From NCBI GenBank assembly GCA_937125395.1, contig CAKZLI010000054.1, positions 62,001 to 126,000 on the forward strand: a stretch of DNA of 64,000 nucleotides, read 5' to 3'. This document shows positions 40,061 to 49,479 of the stretch, in pieces; within the stretch, counting starts at the first letter, position 1, and each line of letters begins with the position of its first letter. The notes below the pieces were generated by a model. The model was not told where the DNA came from. It searched no databases and saw only the letters and a list, made by a program, of their open reading frames with translations. Origin of the DNA: an uncultured Glaciecola sp. (GTDB lineage: Bacteria > Pseudomonadota > Gammaproteobacteria > Enterobacterales > Alteromonadaceae). The position numbers and the translations under genes are program-made.

Positions 40061-40861
40061 GTGGGCGCAATCATAAAAACGGCTGATGAAATTCAAAAAA
40101 TGCGAGTAGCTGGTAAATTAGCCGCTGAAGTACTGAACATGATTGGTGAGCACGTAGTTAAAGGGGTAACGACTGATGAGCTTAATCAACTATGCCATAA
40201 CTATATCGTTGATGTGCAAGCTGGTATCCCTGCACCCCTTAATTACGGACACCCTCCATTTCCAAAATCTATCTGTACCTCGGTCAATCATGTAATTTGC
40301 CACGGCATTCCAAGTGACAAAAAATTAAAAGACGGAGATATCGTCAACATCGATGTGACGGTTATTAAAGATGGATATCATGGCGACTCATCCAAAATGT
40401 TCGTTGTCGGTAAACCAACCATTCTCGCTCAACGCTTAATTACAGTGACGCAAGAATGTTTATATAAGGGCATCGAAATCGTCAAGCCAGGTACGACCTT
40501 AGGAGATATCGGTCATGTCATTCAGCAGCATGCTGAAGCGCATAATTATTCGATTGTCCGCGAATTCTGTGGGCATGGTATTGGTGCTACTTTTCATGAG
40601 GAACCTCAAGTGGTTCACTATGGTCGACCAGGTACAGGTGAAGTATTAGAAGCGGGCATGTGTTTTACCATCGAACCGATGATTAATGCAGGTAAGCGTA
40701 ACAGCAAAATACTGCCTGACCAATGGACTGTGGTAACCAAAGATAGAAGTTTATCAGCTCAATGGGAACACACCCTTTTGGTGACTGATAACGGCGTTGA
40801 AATTTTAACGCATCGTGATGATGAAACCATTGCCAAGATAATTAGTCACACAACTAATTAA
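40061..40861 (+). CDS. map: Type I methionine aminopeptidase
   Basis: Map removes the initiator Met from nascent proteins. I choose GTG 40061 because AGAGGA lies 6 bases upstream and the resulting 266 residues match E. coli (264); the open frame to 40028 adds 11 residues without a ribosome-binding site. Metal ligands are visible in DIVNIDVTVIKDGYHGDSS, EFCGHGIGATFHEEPQV, FTIEPMI and SAQWEHTLLVT. It is divergent from rpsB and followed by glnD. Confidence 0.97.
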   Translation: MGAIIKTADEIQKMRVAGKLAAEVLNMIGEHVVKGVTTDELNQLCHNYIVDVQAGIPAPLNYGHPPFPKSICTSVNHVICHGIPSDKKLKDGDIVNIDVTVIKDGYHGDSSKMFVVGKPTILAQRLITVTQECLYKGIEIVKPGTTLGDIGHVIQQHAEAHNYSIVREFCGHGIGATFHEEPQVVHYGRPGTGEVLEAGMCFTIEPMINAGKRNSKILPDQWTVVTKDRSLSAQWEHTLLVTDNGVEILTHRDDETIAKIISHTTN

Positions 40862-40879
40862 CCTAGTCTCATTATTTAC

Positions 40880-43510
40880 ATGTCATTATCAGCATTAATT
40901 CAACGCGTTGACGCCATCCAATCATTACAGGATGTCGCTGCCTTTAAGTCAGTGGTGGCGGATTCATATACATGGCTAGAAGATAACTTTCCCGCAACAC
41001 TTGTCGATGAGTTAGTGTTCGGCCGTGCTAAATTTGTCGATGCATTAGTTGAACGTGCATGGCAATTAGCCGAACTACATCAATATTCAACAATGAGCCT
41101 GATTGCTGTGGGTGGTTATGGTCGAGGGCAACTGCAGCCGTATTCGGATGTCGACTTACTCATTCTTAGCGAAAATACACTTCCGGCCAGTGCCGCAGAC
41201 AGCATCTCGCACTTTTTGACGCTACTGTGGGATTGCAAATTAGATATTGGCTCTGCGGTGCGCAGTATTAATGAATGTGAAATACAAGCAAAAGCTGATA
41301 TCACCATCGCGACTAATTTAGTTGAAGCAAGGATATTATGTGGCTGCGAGGCAACCTTCAATGCCATGCTGACGCGCGTCAACCAATCAAGTATATGGAC
41401 CAGCAAAGCGTTTTTTGTGGCCAAGTATGATGAACAAAAAAGACGTCACAGCAAATTTAATGGTACCTCATATAACTTAGAGCCCAATGTAAAAGAAAAT
41501 CCCGGTTGCCTTCGCGATATTCAATCTATTGGTTGGGTAGCCAAAAAACATTTTCAAGAATACGATGGCTATGAATTAGTCGGGCATGGATATTTTACTG
41601 AAAGTGAGCACACTGAATTGATCGCTTGCCGTCGACAATTATGGCAAATTCGCTTTGCGTTGCATCTTGTTGCTGGTCGCAGTGAAAACCGATTGCTGTT
41701 TGATTATCAGGCAGATGTTGCCCGTAAGCTTGGTTTTAACGACGCTGACAAAAAAGCAGTCGAGCGCATGATGAAAGATTTTTTTCGGGTCGTGCGGCGT
41801 GTAACCGAATTAAACACCATGTTATTGCAACGCTTTAAATTTGATATTTTAAATCTCAGTGTGGCAACTGGACGTGTTCTTAATCATGATTTTTCAGTGG
41901 CCGATGGTCGTATTTCGCCGCGACACGAACAGGTGTTTGATAGCCCTTTAGCTGTATTTAACTGCTTGGCATTAATTGCAGATAATCCAGATATTGAATC
42001 CCTCGACTATGATTGTTTACGCCAACTGCGCAATGCAAGGCGTCAATTTGCCGCGCAATATTGGATAGAATACCCTGAGTGCCGACGTGCATTTATGGCA
42101 CTCATGCGTCGCCCCGAATTTTTTGGATTTGCATGGAATGTAATGCATTTACATGGTGTATTGCAGGCGTATTTACCGCAATGGGATAAGATCGTAGGGA
42201 TGATGCAGTTTGATTTGTTTCATGCTTATACCGTGGATGAACATACGCATCGATTGATCAAAAACCTCTATCATTATTTTGATAAGTACAACCCTGACTT
42301 TCCTCGGTGTGGCAATATTATTAAGAATCTGGATAAACCTGAGTTGATTTTTATTGCCGGTATATTTCATGATATTGCCAAAGGGCGTGGTGGTGATCAC
42401 TCTAAACTCGGTGCGGCAGATGTGTTTGCGTTTGGCGAAGCACATGATTTATCCATGACAGATATCAAAACGATCAGTTGGTTGGTTGAATCACATTTAT
42501 TAATGTCGGTGGTTGCACAACGCCGTGACATCTATGATCCTGAAGTGGTCGCTGATTTTGCGGGTGCCGTTAAAAGTCACAGTAATTTGAATTTGTTATA
42601 CGCATTAACCTTAGCTGATATTCGAGCAACTAACGATAGTTTGTGGAATGATTGGAAGTCATCGCTTTTACGAGAATTATATTTGATGACGCAAAAAGCG
42701 CTTGATAATGGCTTAGAATGCCAAGTCACCTTTTTGGAGCGAGCACAAAAACATCAAGCAGATGCGATTGCACTTCTCACGCCTGAGTATTCATTAGACC
42801 AAATCAACAGCGTCTGGGATCGGGTTGAGCAATCCTATTTTTCACGCTACAAACCAATTCAAATTGCATGGCATACACAACAAGTGATTGCGCACCAAGA
42901 CCCCAAGCAGTGGTTAATCAAAATGGCCAATCACACCAGCTTAGCTGGGACTGAATTATTAGTTTATGGCGTTGACCGGCCGGCGGTATTTGCTCAGATT
43001 GCATCCGTGTTAGACAGTGCCAATTTGTCTATTTTGGATGCCAACATTGCCATCACTCCGGATGGGTTTGTATTCGATAGCATTATTATCGTTGATGAAG
43101 ACAACGAAAAAATAGCCAACATGGAGCGTTGTCAACGCATAGAATCAGCAATTTTAACCCAACTTAACAAAAAAGAACGCACGCATATTAACTCTCGACA
43201 GTTATCGCGCCAACTTAAACAACTATCTGTACCGACCAAAGTCCGATTTTTTTCCGCTAGTGATGATGCGACATTAATAGAACTTGAAGCCTTGGATACG
43301 CCTGGCTTGCTTGCTAAAGTTGGGCATTTGTTTGTTGATTTTAATTTAACCTTACGCCTGGCTAAGATCTCCACTATCGGAGAACGCGCCGAAGACGTAT
43401 TTATCGTCAGTGATGAACACGATCATCCACTGAGCCCTGAATTACAACTTGCCCTAAAAAAGCAAATCATTTTAACCTTAGATCAACTGGAAACTGATAC
43501 TGCATTATGA
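40880..43510 (+). CDS. glnD: Bifunctional uridylyltransferase/uridylyl-removing enzyme GlnD
   Basis: GlnD senses glutamine and uridylylates or deuridylylates PII proteins, controlling nitrogen assimilation. The 876 residues hold the nucleotidyltransferase site ([17 protein letters not shown], about residues 78-94). The HD hydrolase motif ([13 protein letters not shown]) lies near 500, and two C-terminal ACT domains (about 690-770 and 795-876) bind glutamine. Its TGA stop overlaps the dapD ATG. The order map-glnD-dapD is typical of Gammaproteobacteria. Confidence 0.97.
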   Translation: MSLSALIQRVDAIQSLQDVAAFKSVVADSYTWLEDNFPATLVDELVFGRAKFVDALVERAWQLAELHQYSTMSLIAVGGYGRGQLQPYSDVDLLILSENTLPASAADSISHFLTLLWDCKLDIGSAVRSINECEIQAKADITIATNLVEARILCGCEATFNAMLTRVNQSSIWTSKAFFVAKYDEQKRRHSKFNGTSYNLEPNVKENPGCLRDIQSIGWVAKKHFQEYDGYELVGHGYFTESEHTELIACRRQLWQIRFALHLVAGRSENRLLFDYQADVARKLGFNDADKKAVERMMKDFFRVVRRVTELNTMLLQRFKFDILNLSVATGRVLNHDFSVADGRISPRHEQVFDSPLAVFNCLALIADNPDIESLDYDCLRQLRNARRQFAAQYWIEYPECRRAFMALMRRPEFFGFAWNVMHLHGVLQAYLPQWDKIVGMMQFDLFHAYTVDEHTHRLIKNLYHYFDKYNPDFPRCGNIIKNLDKPELIFIAGIFHDIAKGRGGDHSKLGAADVFAFGEAHDLSMTDIKTISWLVESHLLMSVVAQRRDIYDPEVVADFAGAVKSHSNLNLLYALTLADIRATNDSLWNDWKSSLLRELYLMTQKALDNGLECQVTFLERAQKHQADAIALLTPEYSLDQINSVWDRVEQSYFSRYKPIQIAWHTQQVIAHQDPKQWLIKMANHTSLAGTELLVYGVDRPAVFAQIASVLDSANLSILDANIAITPDGFVFDSIIIVDEDNEKIANMERCQRIESAILTQLNKKERTHINSRQLSRQLKQLSVPTKVRFFSASDDATLIELEALDTPGLLAKVGHLFVDFNLTLRLAKISTIGERAEDVFIVSDEHDHPLSPELQLALKKQIILTLDQLETDTAL

Positions 43511-44331
43511 GTGAATTACAAACTATTATTGAACGTGCTTTTGATGCACGAGATACGTTGAGCCCGGCAACAGCTTCAGCCGAATTAAAAACTGCCGTCA
43601 ACGCAGTGATTGCCTTACTAAATAGCGGTGAAGCGCGTGTTGCCGAAAAAATTAACGGTGAATGGATTGTTCATCAATGGCTAAAAAAAGCGGTATTGCT
43701 TTATTTTCGCTGTTATGACAATGCTATCATTGATGGTGCAGAAAGCACTTTTTATGACAAAGTCCCGCTTAAGTTTACAGATTACACCAGCGAGCAGTTT
43801 GCCCAAGAAGGCATGCGTGTTGTTCCTGCAGCAACGGTCAGAACAGGGACATATATTGGTAAGAATGTTGTGTTGATGCCATCGTATGTCAATATTGGTG
43901 CATTTGTGGATGCTGGCACTATGGTCGATACCTGGTCTACTGTCGGTTCATGTGCTCAAATCGGTAAAAACGTTCATTTATCAGGTGGTGTAGGTATTGG
44001 TGGTGTACTTGAACCATTGCAAGCTAACCCGACAATCATTGAAGACAATTGTTTTATCGGTGCTCGCTCTGAAATTGTTGAAGGGGTTGTCGTCGAGGAA
44101 GGCGCTGTTATCTCTATGGGTGTGTATATTGGCCAAAGTACCCGTATCTACGATCGTGAGACTGGCGAGATCCATTATGGCAGAGTCCCAGCTGGCTCGG
44201 TTGTTGTTTCAGGTTCATTACCAAGCAAATGCGGTACTTATAGCTTGTATGCTGCTGTCATTGTTAAAAAGGTCGATGCAAAGACCCGCGCCAAAGTCGG
44301 GATCAATGCATTACTCAGAGAAGCCGAATAG
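43507..44331 (+). CDS. dapD: 2,3,4,5-tetrahydropyridine-2,6-dicarboxylate N-succinyltransferase DapD
   Basis: DapD succinylates tetrahydrodipicolinate in lysine and diaminopimelate synthesis. The 274-residue product has an N-terminal helical domain and a left-handed beta helix of hexapeptide repeats ([53 protein letters not shown]). It ends with the usual extension. It is translationally coupled to glnD through ATGA and converges on the flavodoxin gene, 4 bases apart. Confidence 0.97.
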   Translation: MSELQTIIERAFDARDTLSPATASAELKTAVNAVIALLNSGEARVAEKINGEWIVHQWLKKAVLLYFRCYDNAIIDGAESTFYDKVPLKFTDYTSEQFAQEGMRVVPAATVRTGTYIGKNVVLMPSYVNIGAFVDAGTMVDTWSTVGSCAQIGKNVHLSGGVGIGGVLEPLQANPTIIEDNCFIGARSEIVEGVVVEEGAVISMGVYIGQSTRIYDRETGEIHYGRVPAGSVVVSGSLPSKCGTYSLYAAVIVKKVDAKTRAKVGINALLREAE

Positions 44332-44335
44332 CGCT

Positions 44336-44779
44336 CTAGAATTGTGTGTGGTGCTCGCCTAACCAAGCGAGCACATCTTCTTCTGGTGCAAATGTCTCCA
44401 TCGCATCAATACTCACTAAATCCGTAATTGCATTACCTTGTAACTCACTAAACAACGCAAATAATTCTTTTCCAGCACCACAGTAAGATTCACCGTACGA
44501 ACTATCACCTAAGCCAATCACTGCAAACTTTTTGTTTGGGATCAATGGCATCGCATCACGTGCATCTGCTACAAACAACTCTAAATTGGGCGGCACATCA
44601 CCGGCACCGGTAGTGGACGTTACCACCAAAAAACCGTCATGGTCATGCAATAAGTCAACATCAGGATCGGTATGTACTTGCACATCATGCCCTTCGTTGG
44701 TCAAAAACGTCTCGGCTTCTTCAGCGGCATTTTGTGCATTGCCATACACAGAACCGACAATTATACCTATATTGGCCAT
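44336..44779 (-). CDS. yqcA: Flavodoxin-like protein (YqcA/MioC family)
   Basis: This is a short-chain flavodoxin of 147 residues, an FMN electron carrier. The phosphate loop is GSVYGNAQNAAEEAE (about residues 9-23), followed by TSTTGAGDVPPN and GLGDSSYGESYCGAGKE for flavin contacts. E. coli yqcA lies next to truC, and here it also follows truC by 5 bases, which favours YqcA over MioC. Its partner enzyme is unknown. Confidence 0.88.
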   Translation of the reverse strand: MANIGIIVGSVYGNAQNAAEEAETFLTNEGHDVQVHTDPDVDLLHDHDGFLVVTSTTGAGDVPPNLELFVADARDAMPLIPNKKFAVIGLGDSSYGESYCGAGKELFALFSELQGNAITDLVSIDAMETFAPEEDVLAWLGEHHTQF

Positions 44780-44784
44780 ATTAT

Positions 44785-45522
44785 TTACTCACATTGAAAA
44801 GGTTGTAGGGTATCAAGCAGTTGAACGAGCTCACTAGACAGTGGCGCATCTAAACTAAGAGACTGCTGCGTTACAGGATGAACTAATTGCATCTTACTGT
44901 TAATTAAGGCCAAATCATTAAAATTAAAGGTTTGGCGCATAAATTTATTTTGTTTACCATCGCCATGCGACGTATCCCCCATAATGGGATGACGTATATG
45001 CGCCATATGACGACGTAGTTGATGTTTACGTCCAGAATGAGGAGATAGTTCAACCCAAGACAAGCGTGCTTGAGGATAACGTCCTACTGCGACGGGATAA
45101 GTATAACGGTGTAGCACTTTTAAATCAGTTTGAGCCGATTGTGCTGCTTTATCTTGCCTGGCTTTTTTATCGGCTATTTTGTCGAGTTTTTCTTTTAAGG
45201 CATAATCAATGTGTTGATCTTCAGTCCAGCCCCGTAACAATGCATGGTACGTCTTGGTGATCGTTTGTTCAGTAAACTGTTCACTGAGTAGCCGCGCTAC
45301 TTCACTGGATAACGCAAATAACAAAACACCACTGGTGGGTTTATCCAATCGATGAACTGTATACACGTGTTGATCGACCATATCTCGTACTATTTGCATG
45401 GCAAATTCAGTTTCGTGACGATCAATCATACTGCGATGAACCAGCAATCCGCTTGGTTTATTGACGGCTATGATATGCTCATCCCGATAGATAATCGGTA
45501 AAATTCGTTGTTCTGTTATCAT
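44785..45522 (-). CDS. truC: tRNA pseudouridine(65) synthase TruC
   Basis: TruC makes pseudouridine 65 in tRNA. The 245 residues are of the RluA/RsuA family type, with catalytic Asp D60 in VHRLDKPTSGVLLFA, and ELSPHSGRKHQLRRHMAHIRHPIMGD near residue 160. It forms a two-gene unit with yqcA, as in E. coli, and is divergent from the DUF3549 gene. Confidence 0.94.
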   Translation of the reverse strand: MITEQRILPIIYRDEHIIAVNKPSGLLVHRSMIDRHETEFAMQIVRDMVDQHVYTVHRLDKPTSGVLLFALSSEVARLLSEQFTEQTITKTYHALLRGWTEDQHIDYALKEKLDKIADKKARQDKAAQSAQTDLKVLHRYTYPVAVGRYPQARLSWVELSPHSGRKHQLRRHMAHIRHPIMGDTSHGDGKQNKFMRQTFNFNDLALINSKMQLVHPVTQQSLSLDAPLSSELVQLLDTLQPFQCE

Positions 45523-45590
45523 ATCAGGCTAGGTCTCAAAATGGTCTTGATGTATTATACTGACAAATTCCTTTGTACTCATCGTTTTTT

Positions 45591-46634
45591 ATGGCTTCAA
45601 CTGACATCAATTCAATTCAAGAGTTTCTGCAAGCATCTGACTCACAATACAAATTTATCGATATGGGGAGAGGTTTACGTGAACTCTCTGCATCACAACT
45701 CAGTGATATTGAAGCGCAACGTTCGCCGGCACCTTATCCTAGACAACAGTGTATGTGGTTGGGTTGCATTTTTTGGAATGCCCAACTAGCTCAACAACAA
45801 TATATTTGGTTTATCAAACTGCCACTTGATGAGCGCGGGTTATTAAATCTTGCGGCACGTAATCTTTTTTTAGAAAAAGTCGTTGAAGCATTAGGCACTC
45901 AATTACAACATACCGCACAGCAACAAGGACAATTAGGCGATAATCCATACACCTTTGTACCTAGCCAACAACAACGAGCGGATTTTAACGCTAAGGCCAA
46001 AACCTTGCTCGGCCAAGCGCCTTCAGAAGGGTTTAATGCTGTGTGTGATCATCTACAATCACCACAACATCAAGATTGGCAATTGTTATCGGTCCAAGGC
46101 GTTGCTGATTATGTTGCGCGTTTAAGTGACCCTATGCTAGCTGCAACATTGCAACAACAATGGCCACAACTGGCTGCTAATTTGCAGATCGCTATACTCA
46201 ACTCGATGGAACATTATCATATCAACAAACCACTAGCGGTGATGGTCAAACAACATTACAAACAAGCTGATGTTGCTGCAAACACAGCACATATCAGTGC
46301 AAGTATTCGAGCATTGAGCCAAGCACCGACGTCGATTGCCTCTTCTGTCGTTGAAGGGCTATTACAACGACCTTATCTCAGTGAGGATGTATTGATTTTA
46401 CTAGCGGCAAGGCACATGGGTATGATTTCAAGTGTCGCGCTGGCTTGCGCATTTTTAGAACATTGTGCTTTGCATGAAGATGATCTGTTTAACGGCTTAT
46501 TTGCTGACATGGTTCAATTACCACAATGTCGTATTTATTTTTTACAAGCTATACAAAGCCCGTCATTATCGCAGCTGTGTCGCAATAAAATCATCGCACT
46601 GCAACAACATAATCACACTAAACCAGCGCAATAA
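45591..46634 (+). CDS. DUF3549-family protein
   Basis: The 347-residue protein looks like the DUF3549 family of Vibrio, Shewanella and related bacteria, which has no known function. It has no signal peptide or membrane segment. It is Gln-rich and helical, with WLGCIFWNAQLAQQQYIWFIKLPLDERGLLN near residues 60-90. I start at ATG 45591; a TTG six codons earlier is possible, and neither has a good Shine-Dalgarno sequence. It is divergent from truC and 15 bases upstream of the DUF3301 gene, a pairing seen in related genomes. Confidence 0.75.
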   Translation: MASTDINSIQEFLQASDSQYKFIDMGRGLRELSASQLSDIEAQRSPAPYPRQQCMWLGCIFWNAQLAQQQYIWFIKLPLDERGLLNLAARNLFLEKVVEALGTQLQHTAQQQGQLGDNPYTFVPSQQQRADFNAKAKTLLGQAPSEGFNAVCDHLQSPQHQDWQLLSVQGVADYVARLSDPMLAATLQQQWPQLAANLQIAILNSMEHYHINKPLAVMVKQHYKQADVAANTAHISASIRALSQAPTSIASSVVEGLLQRPYLSEDVLILLAARHMGMISSVALACAFLEHCALHEDDLFNGLFADMVQLPQCRIYFLQAIQSPSLSQLCRNKIIALQQHNHTKPAQ

Positions 46635-46649
46635 ATAAGGTAACTAAAC

Positions 46650-46961
46650 GTGACATTATTAGATATTCTGGTATTAGTATCACTAATTGCATTAGCAGGT
46701 AGTTTTTGGCAAATGCGCGAATATGCTGAACTTGCTCGCTTAACTGGACAACAGTATTGTAAAAAACATCAATTGATTTTTGTGAGCATCGCTAGAGACA
46801 CCATACATTGGCGTCCTACAGTTACACAAAAACGGTTTCAATTTGATTATATAATGGAATTTACGACAGATAACGAACGTTTGTATCGCGGCGTGATCAG
46901 CGTATATAAAAACAAAATCGTTGCGATTGAACTGCCAGCCTATCGTAGCGTTGAGGAGTAA
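46650..46961 (+). CDS. DUF3301-family membrane-anchored protein
   Basis: The 103 residues comprise one N-terminal membrane helix (TLLDILVLVSLIALAGSFW) and a small, probably cytoplasmic beta-rich domain (FQFDYIMEFTTDNERLYRGVISVYKNKIVAIELP). This fits DUF3301, function unknown. The start is GTG behind AAGG. It converges on the CsrB-like RNA gene, whose terminator begins 5 bases after its stop and may serve both. Confidence 0.78.
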   Translation: MTLLDILVLVSLIALAGSFWQMREYAELARLTGQQYCKKHQLIFVSIARDTIHWRPTVTQKRFQFDYIMEFTTDNERLYRGVISVYKNKIVAIELPAYRSVEE

Positions 46962-46966
46962 TGGTC

Positions 46967-47001
46967 AAAAAAAAAGGATAGCGCATCATGCACTATCCTT
47001 T
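46967..47001. terminator. Terminator of the CsrB-like RNA (also serves DUF3301 gene)
   Basis: AAAGGATAG and CTATCCTTT form a perfect 9-bp stem, extended by partial pairs around ATCAT. On the minus strand it is followed by nine T residues. On the plus strand it ends TTTCTGTGTTGTTTT, so weaker termination in that direction is possible. Confidence 0.93.
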
Positions 47002-47327
47002 CTGTGTTGTTTTGAGCTTCCTTCTCAGCGATCCATTGCTACTATAATCATCCCGATTAACATCCTTATACGCCCCTTTCCTTTTAATCCAACTCTTCCT
47101 AAGTTGGCCGCGTATCCATGCGCGGGTCCCTTTCCTTGTCTCCAGTTTAAAGTTGTACATCCCTACTACAACCTACCTCCATCCTGGAGTTGTTCCATAC
47201 GAGCATCATGCTCGAAATCCTTATCCTTTCTATCCCTATCCACTCACCATCCATGCGCGAGTATTAGCCCGTAGGCTTTGTCCATAAACCTTACTTATCA
47301 TCCTGATATGTCGTGTTTCCCTGTGAC
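46967..47327 (-). ncRNA. csrB: CsrB-family regulatory RNA (CsrA sponge)
   Basis: CsrB RNAs sequester the translational regulator CsrA through many GGA motifs. This stretch of about 361 bases contains about 24 GGA on the minus strand. At least six lie in hairpin loops: 47045-47059, 47089-47107, 47108-47125, 47152-47172, 47177-47189 and 47296-47308. The 5' part (GTCACAGGGA... TATCAGGATGATA) resembles E. coli CsrB, and the 3' end is a rho-independent terminator. As in E. coli it lies between the truC/yqcA genes and syd. No coding frame on either strand is convincing. The 5' end is inferred from the -10 TAATAT. Confidence 0.9.
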
Positions 47328-47333
47328 AAGATA

Positions 47334-47340
47334 AATATTA
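47334..47340 (-). promoter_or_regulatory. Likely -10 region of the CsrB-like RNA
   Basis: The minus strand reads GTAATAT seven bases before the predicted first nucleotide (G at 47327). TTGATG about 19 bases further upstream is a loose -35, in keeping with a promoter that needs an activator. Confidence 0.5.
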
Positions 47341-47498
47341 CGCCATTTTGAAATGACTGCATCAAGCAAAAACGAATTTATCGTAGTCAAAAAGGCATGT
47401 TGATATGATCTATTTGGCCAGTAAGTCAGTAATTCTGCACCCTGTGGGAAAGCTGGGAGTATCCTGTGGACAACTATTGTATAAATCACTTACATCAA

Positions 47499-47516
47499 AG
47501 TGAGAGATCTCTTACA
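47499..47516 (-). promoter_or_regulatory. GacA/UvrY/VarA-type binding palindrome upstream of csrB
   Basis: The minus strand reads TGTAAGAGATCTCTCACT, close to the GacA box TGTAAG-N6-CTTACA and containing the AGAGATCTCT centre of the E. coli UvrY site. It is centred about 180 bases upstream of the predicted start, the distance usual for csrB and rsm genes. It points to control by the BarA/UvrY (GacS/GacA) two-component system. Confidence 0.82.
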
Positions 47517-47540
47517 TAAGTGATAACGGATAACTCTTAT

Positions 47541-48188
47541 TTATTTCTTTTTCTTGTATAAAATTTGACCGTTAATATGCTTTGTCGTCAACGTTTCTAC
47601 ATGCTCAAAATCGCCGTCAGCAAAAAATGACAGACATTTATCCAATGTAACAAAAACACCTATCCCTTCAGAATTATCCGAAGAATCAATTACTTCGTTA
47701 ATTGCACTTAACAAAATATGGCCAATTCCTTGGTCTTGCATTGATGGATGGACACCGATGAAAGAGATCATGTGGCACTGTTTAGCTGGTAGACGCTCTT
47801 TCACCCATTTTTCTTTTTCAAGATATTGTTGTGTCCCTAAATAACCTGCAGTGAGTAACATTTTAAGACGCCAATGCCAGTAACGAGAATGCCCAAACTC
47901 TGGGTTTGGATTGATCAAACAAGCAGACGCAACTAACGCCCCTTGTTTATATACACCCAATAAGGGCTGCTTGGCATTCCAAAACGTGGTCAACTCCTCA
48001 CGGATCGCAGAGCGAAGTCTGACATCGTACCCTTCCTCATCATGTGCAAAAATATGGCTAAACAGAGGATCATCAAAATACGCATTATACAAAATCGATG
48101 CCGCTACTTTTAAATCGCTAGCCGACAAAAATTTCACTTCAATATCGAGGTCTTCTGCAGTGTAATGTGCATGATCTACTGTTGTCAT
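47541..48188 (-). CDS. GNAT-family N-acetyltransferase
   Basis: This is a 215-residue GCN5-related acetyltransferase of unknown substrate. The acetyl-CoA binding motif A is SFIGVHPSMQDQGIGHILLSAINEVID (QxxGxG as QDQGIG, about residue 155), followed by GVFVTLDKCLSFFADGDFEHV. I choose the ATG at 48188, with AGGA 9 bases upstream; another ATG three codons earlier is only 2 bases from that site. It is oriented like csrB and lies upstream of the GacA-type box. Confidence 0.82.
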   Translation of the reverse strand: MTTVDHAHYTAEDLDIEVKFLSASDLKVAASILYNAYFDDPLFSHIFAHDEEGYDVRLRSAIREELTTFWNAKQPLLGVYKQGALVASACLINPNPEFGHSRYWHWRLKMLLTAGYLGTQQYLEKEKWVKERLPAKQCHMISFIGVHPSMQDQGIGHILLSAINEVIDSSDNSEGIGVFVTLDKCLSFFADGDFEHVETLTTKHINGQILYKKKK

Positions 48189-48266
48189 ATTGTGCATTCC
48201 TAATGAGTTAGTTGATTAGTTTACAATCTATTTACATTTGAGTGTAAACTAAATAAAACAACTAGA

Positions 48267-48662
48267 CTACAAATTACGTACAAATGCTTCACCCCAACCA
48301 ACTAAAAGACCATTGTTAAAGACCAAAGGGGTGCACTCATCCTTTGTCGTGAGTCCATCGCTATCTTGGCGCTGAGTGCGATAATATAGGACTTGATAGG
48401 TGACATCTTGTGTCGTAATAATTTCGTTAAAATCAGCCACTCCCATCGTATTTGTGATATCAAGGTATGCAGTATTGAGCTGGATATGTTGGATGTGGGC
48501 TCTGTTATTTTTTTCACGAGATTCCCAAGAACTGCTGTATTTAGCATCATCCCTGTCGTAATCAAAATTATCATCATCACCAATGGCAATAACGCAGCCG
48601 CTAAGAGACAGCATCATAATAGATGATAGAGCGATAACTTGGAGTTTTTTAGATAATGGCAT
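48267..48662 (-). CDS. DUF3192-family lipoprotein
   Basis: The 131-residue precursor has a signal peptide and lipobox LSGC (Cys 23). An Asp-rich linker follows, then a domain with LDITNTMGVADFNEII and VLYYRTQRQDSDGLTTKDECTPLVFNNGLLVGWGEAFV. This is the DUF3192 pattern, a BamE/SmpA-like outer-membrane lipoprotein fold by resemblance. Function is unknown. It stands alone between the GNAT gene and syd. Confidence 0.8.
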   Translation of the reverse strand: MPLSKKLQVIALSSIMMLSLSGCVIAIGDDDNFDYDRDDAKYSSSWESREKNNRAHIQHIQLNTAYLDITNTMGVADFNEIITTQDVTYQVLYYRTQRQDSDGLTTKDECTPLVFNNGLLVGWGEAFVRNL

Positions 48663-48885
48663 GGTAGGTTCCTATTTGTTGATTATCCTAAATGTTACTA
48701 GGTATATATCAAAGGTCATGCCAATCTCTAAAAAATCATAAGCAATTGATTTTTATGTAATTTAAAATATAAGTATGGGTTAATTGTTATTTATCTGAAT
48801 GCGGATATGGTCAAACTCACTAAATTTTGGCTAATTGCATTACTAACACCAATCGACATGTATCACTTTGCACTGTGCTCCTTGC

Positions 48886-49413
48886 TTAGCTGATCAAGGA
48901 TAAAAACTCACTAAAATTGGTTGCTATGATCATTTCGGCCGGTTTACCAACGGGTTCAAGCACCACATGCCCTGAGTCAAGCTCAACACTAATTAGGTAA
49001 CTATCATTCTCTGGCAATCCAATGAACACTGTCTCTGGTTGTTTCAAGCGACGTTTCATCAAGACATGACCAATTAAGTTTTCTTTAAGCCGGGCATAAT
49101 CATCAGCATTCCACGCTTGCAATAACGTCACCTGCCCTTCAGGAATATGCACGCTGAGATTATCAGCAAAACATGCACTATAAAAATCGGTGATCTCCGG
49201 CGTTAACGCAATCCCAAGCGCTTGCGTGAAATCACTCATCGGTTCAGGTGCTCGTGCAACAGGCTGCCAAGCTACCCAGTCTCCATCACAATATGCATCT
49301 GGGTTATCTGGGTTACCTGCAAGACAAGGCGATGGCCATTGTGCATCATATTGCGTCGATAAATTGTGTGTTTGCGCATACTCAAAAATAAATTTTTGCC
49401 ATTGTGACTGCAT
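48886..49413 (-). CDS. syd: SecY-interacting protein Syd
   Basis: Syd is a peripheral inner-membrane protein that interacts with SecY and monitors translocon assembly. I choose ATG 49413, because AGGTGG lies 8 bases upstream; a GTG four codons earlier is inside that site. The 175 residues show SPCLAGNPDNPDAYCDGDWVAWQPV and the SecY-binding acidic surface. It is divergent from queF, as in E. coli, where csrB-syd-queF-ppnN is the order. Confidence 0.94.
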   Translation of the reverse strand: MQSQWQKFIFEYAQTHNLSTQYDAQWPSPCLAGNPDNPDAYCDGDWVAWQPVARAPEPMSDFTQALGIALTPEITDFYSACFADNLSVHIPEGQVTLLQAWNADDYARLKENLIGHVLMKRRLKQPETVFIGLPENDSYLISVELDSGHVVLEPVGKPAEMIIATNFSEFLSLIS

Positions 49414-49479
49414 ATTATTAACCACCTGCGATGTTTTTAGGTAAAATGTAGGTATATGTCACACTACAGATTGAATTTT

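Noticed and set aside
46921..47274. 117-codon frame overlapping the CsrB-like RNA
   Set aside because: Its residues reflect the C/T-rich complement of repeated GGA motifs, and it starts within the DUF3301 gene; the RNA explains the sequence better.
48807..48893. 28-codon hydrophobic mini-frame (MVKLTKFWLIALL...) near the 3' end of syd
   Set aside because: No convincing ribosome-binding site, very short, and overlaps the end of syd on the other strand; it cannot be distinguished from chance.
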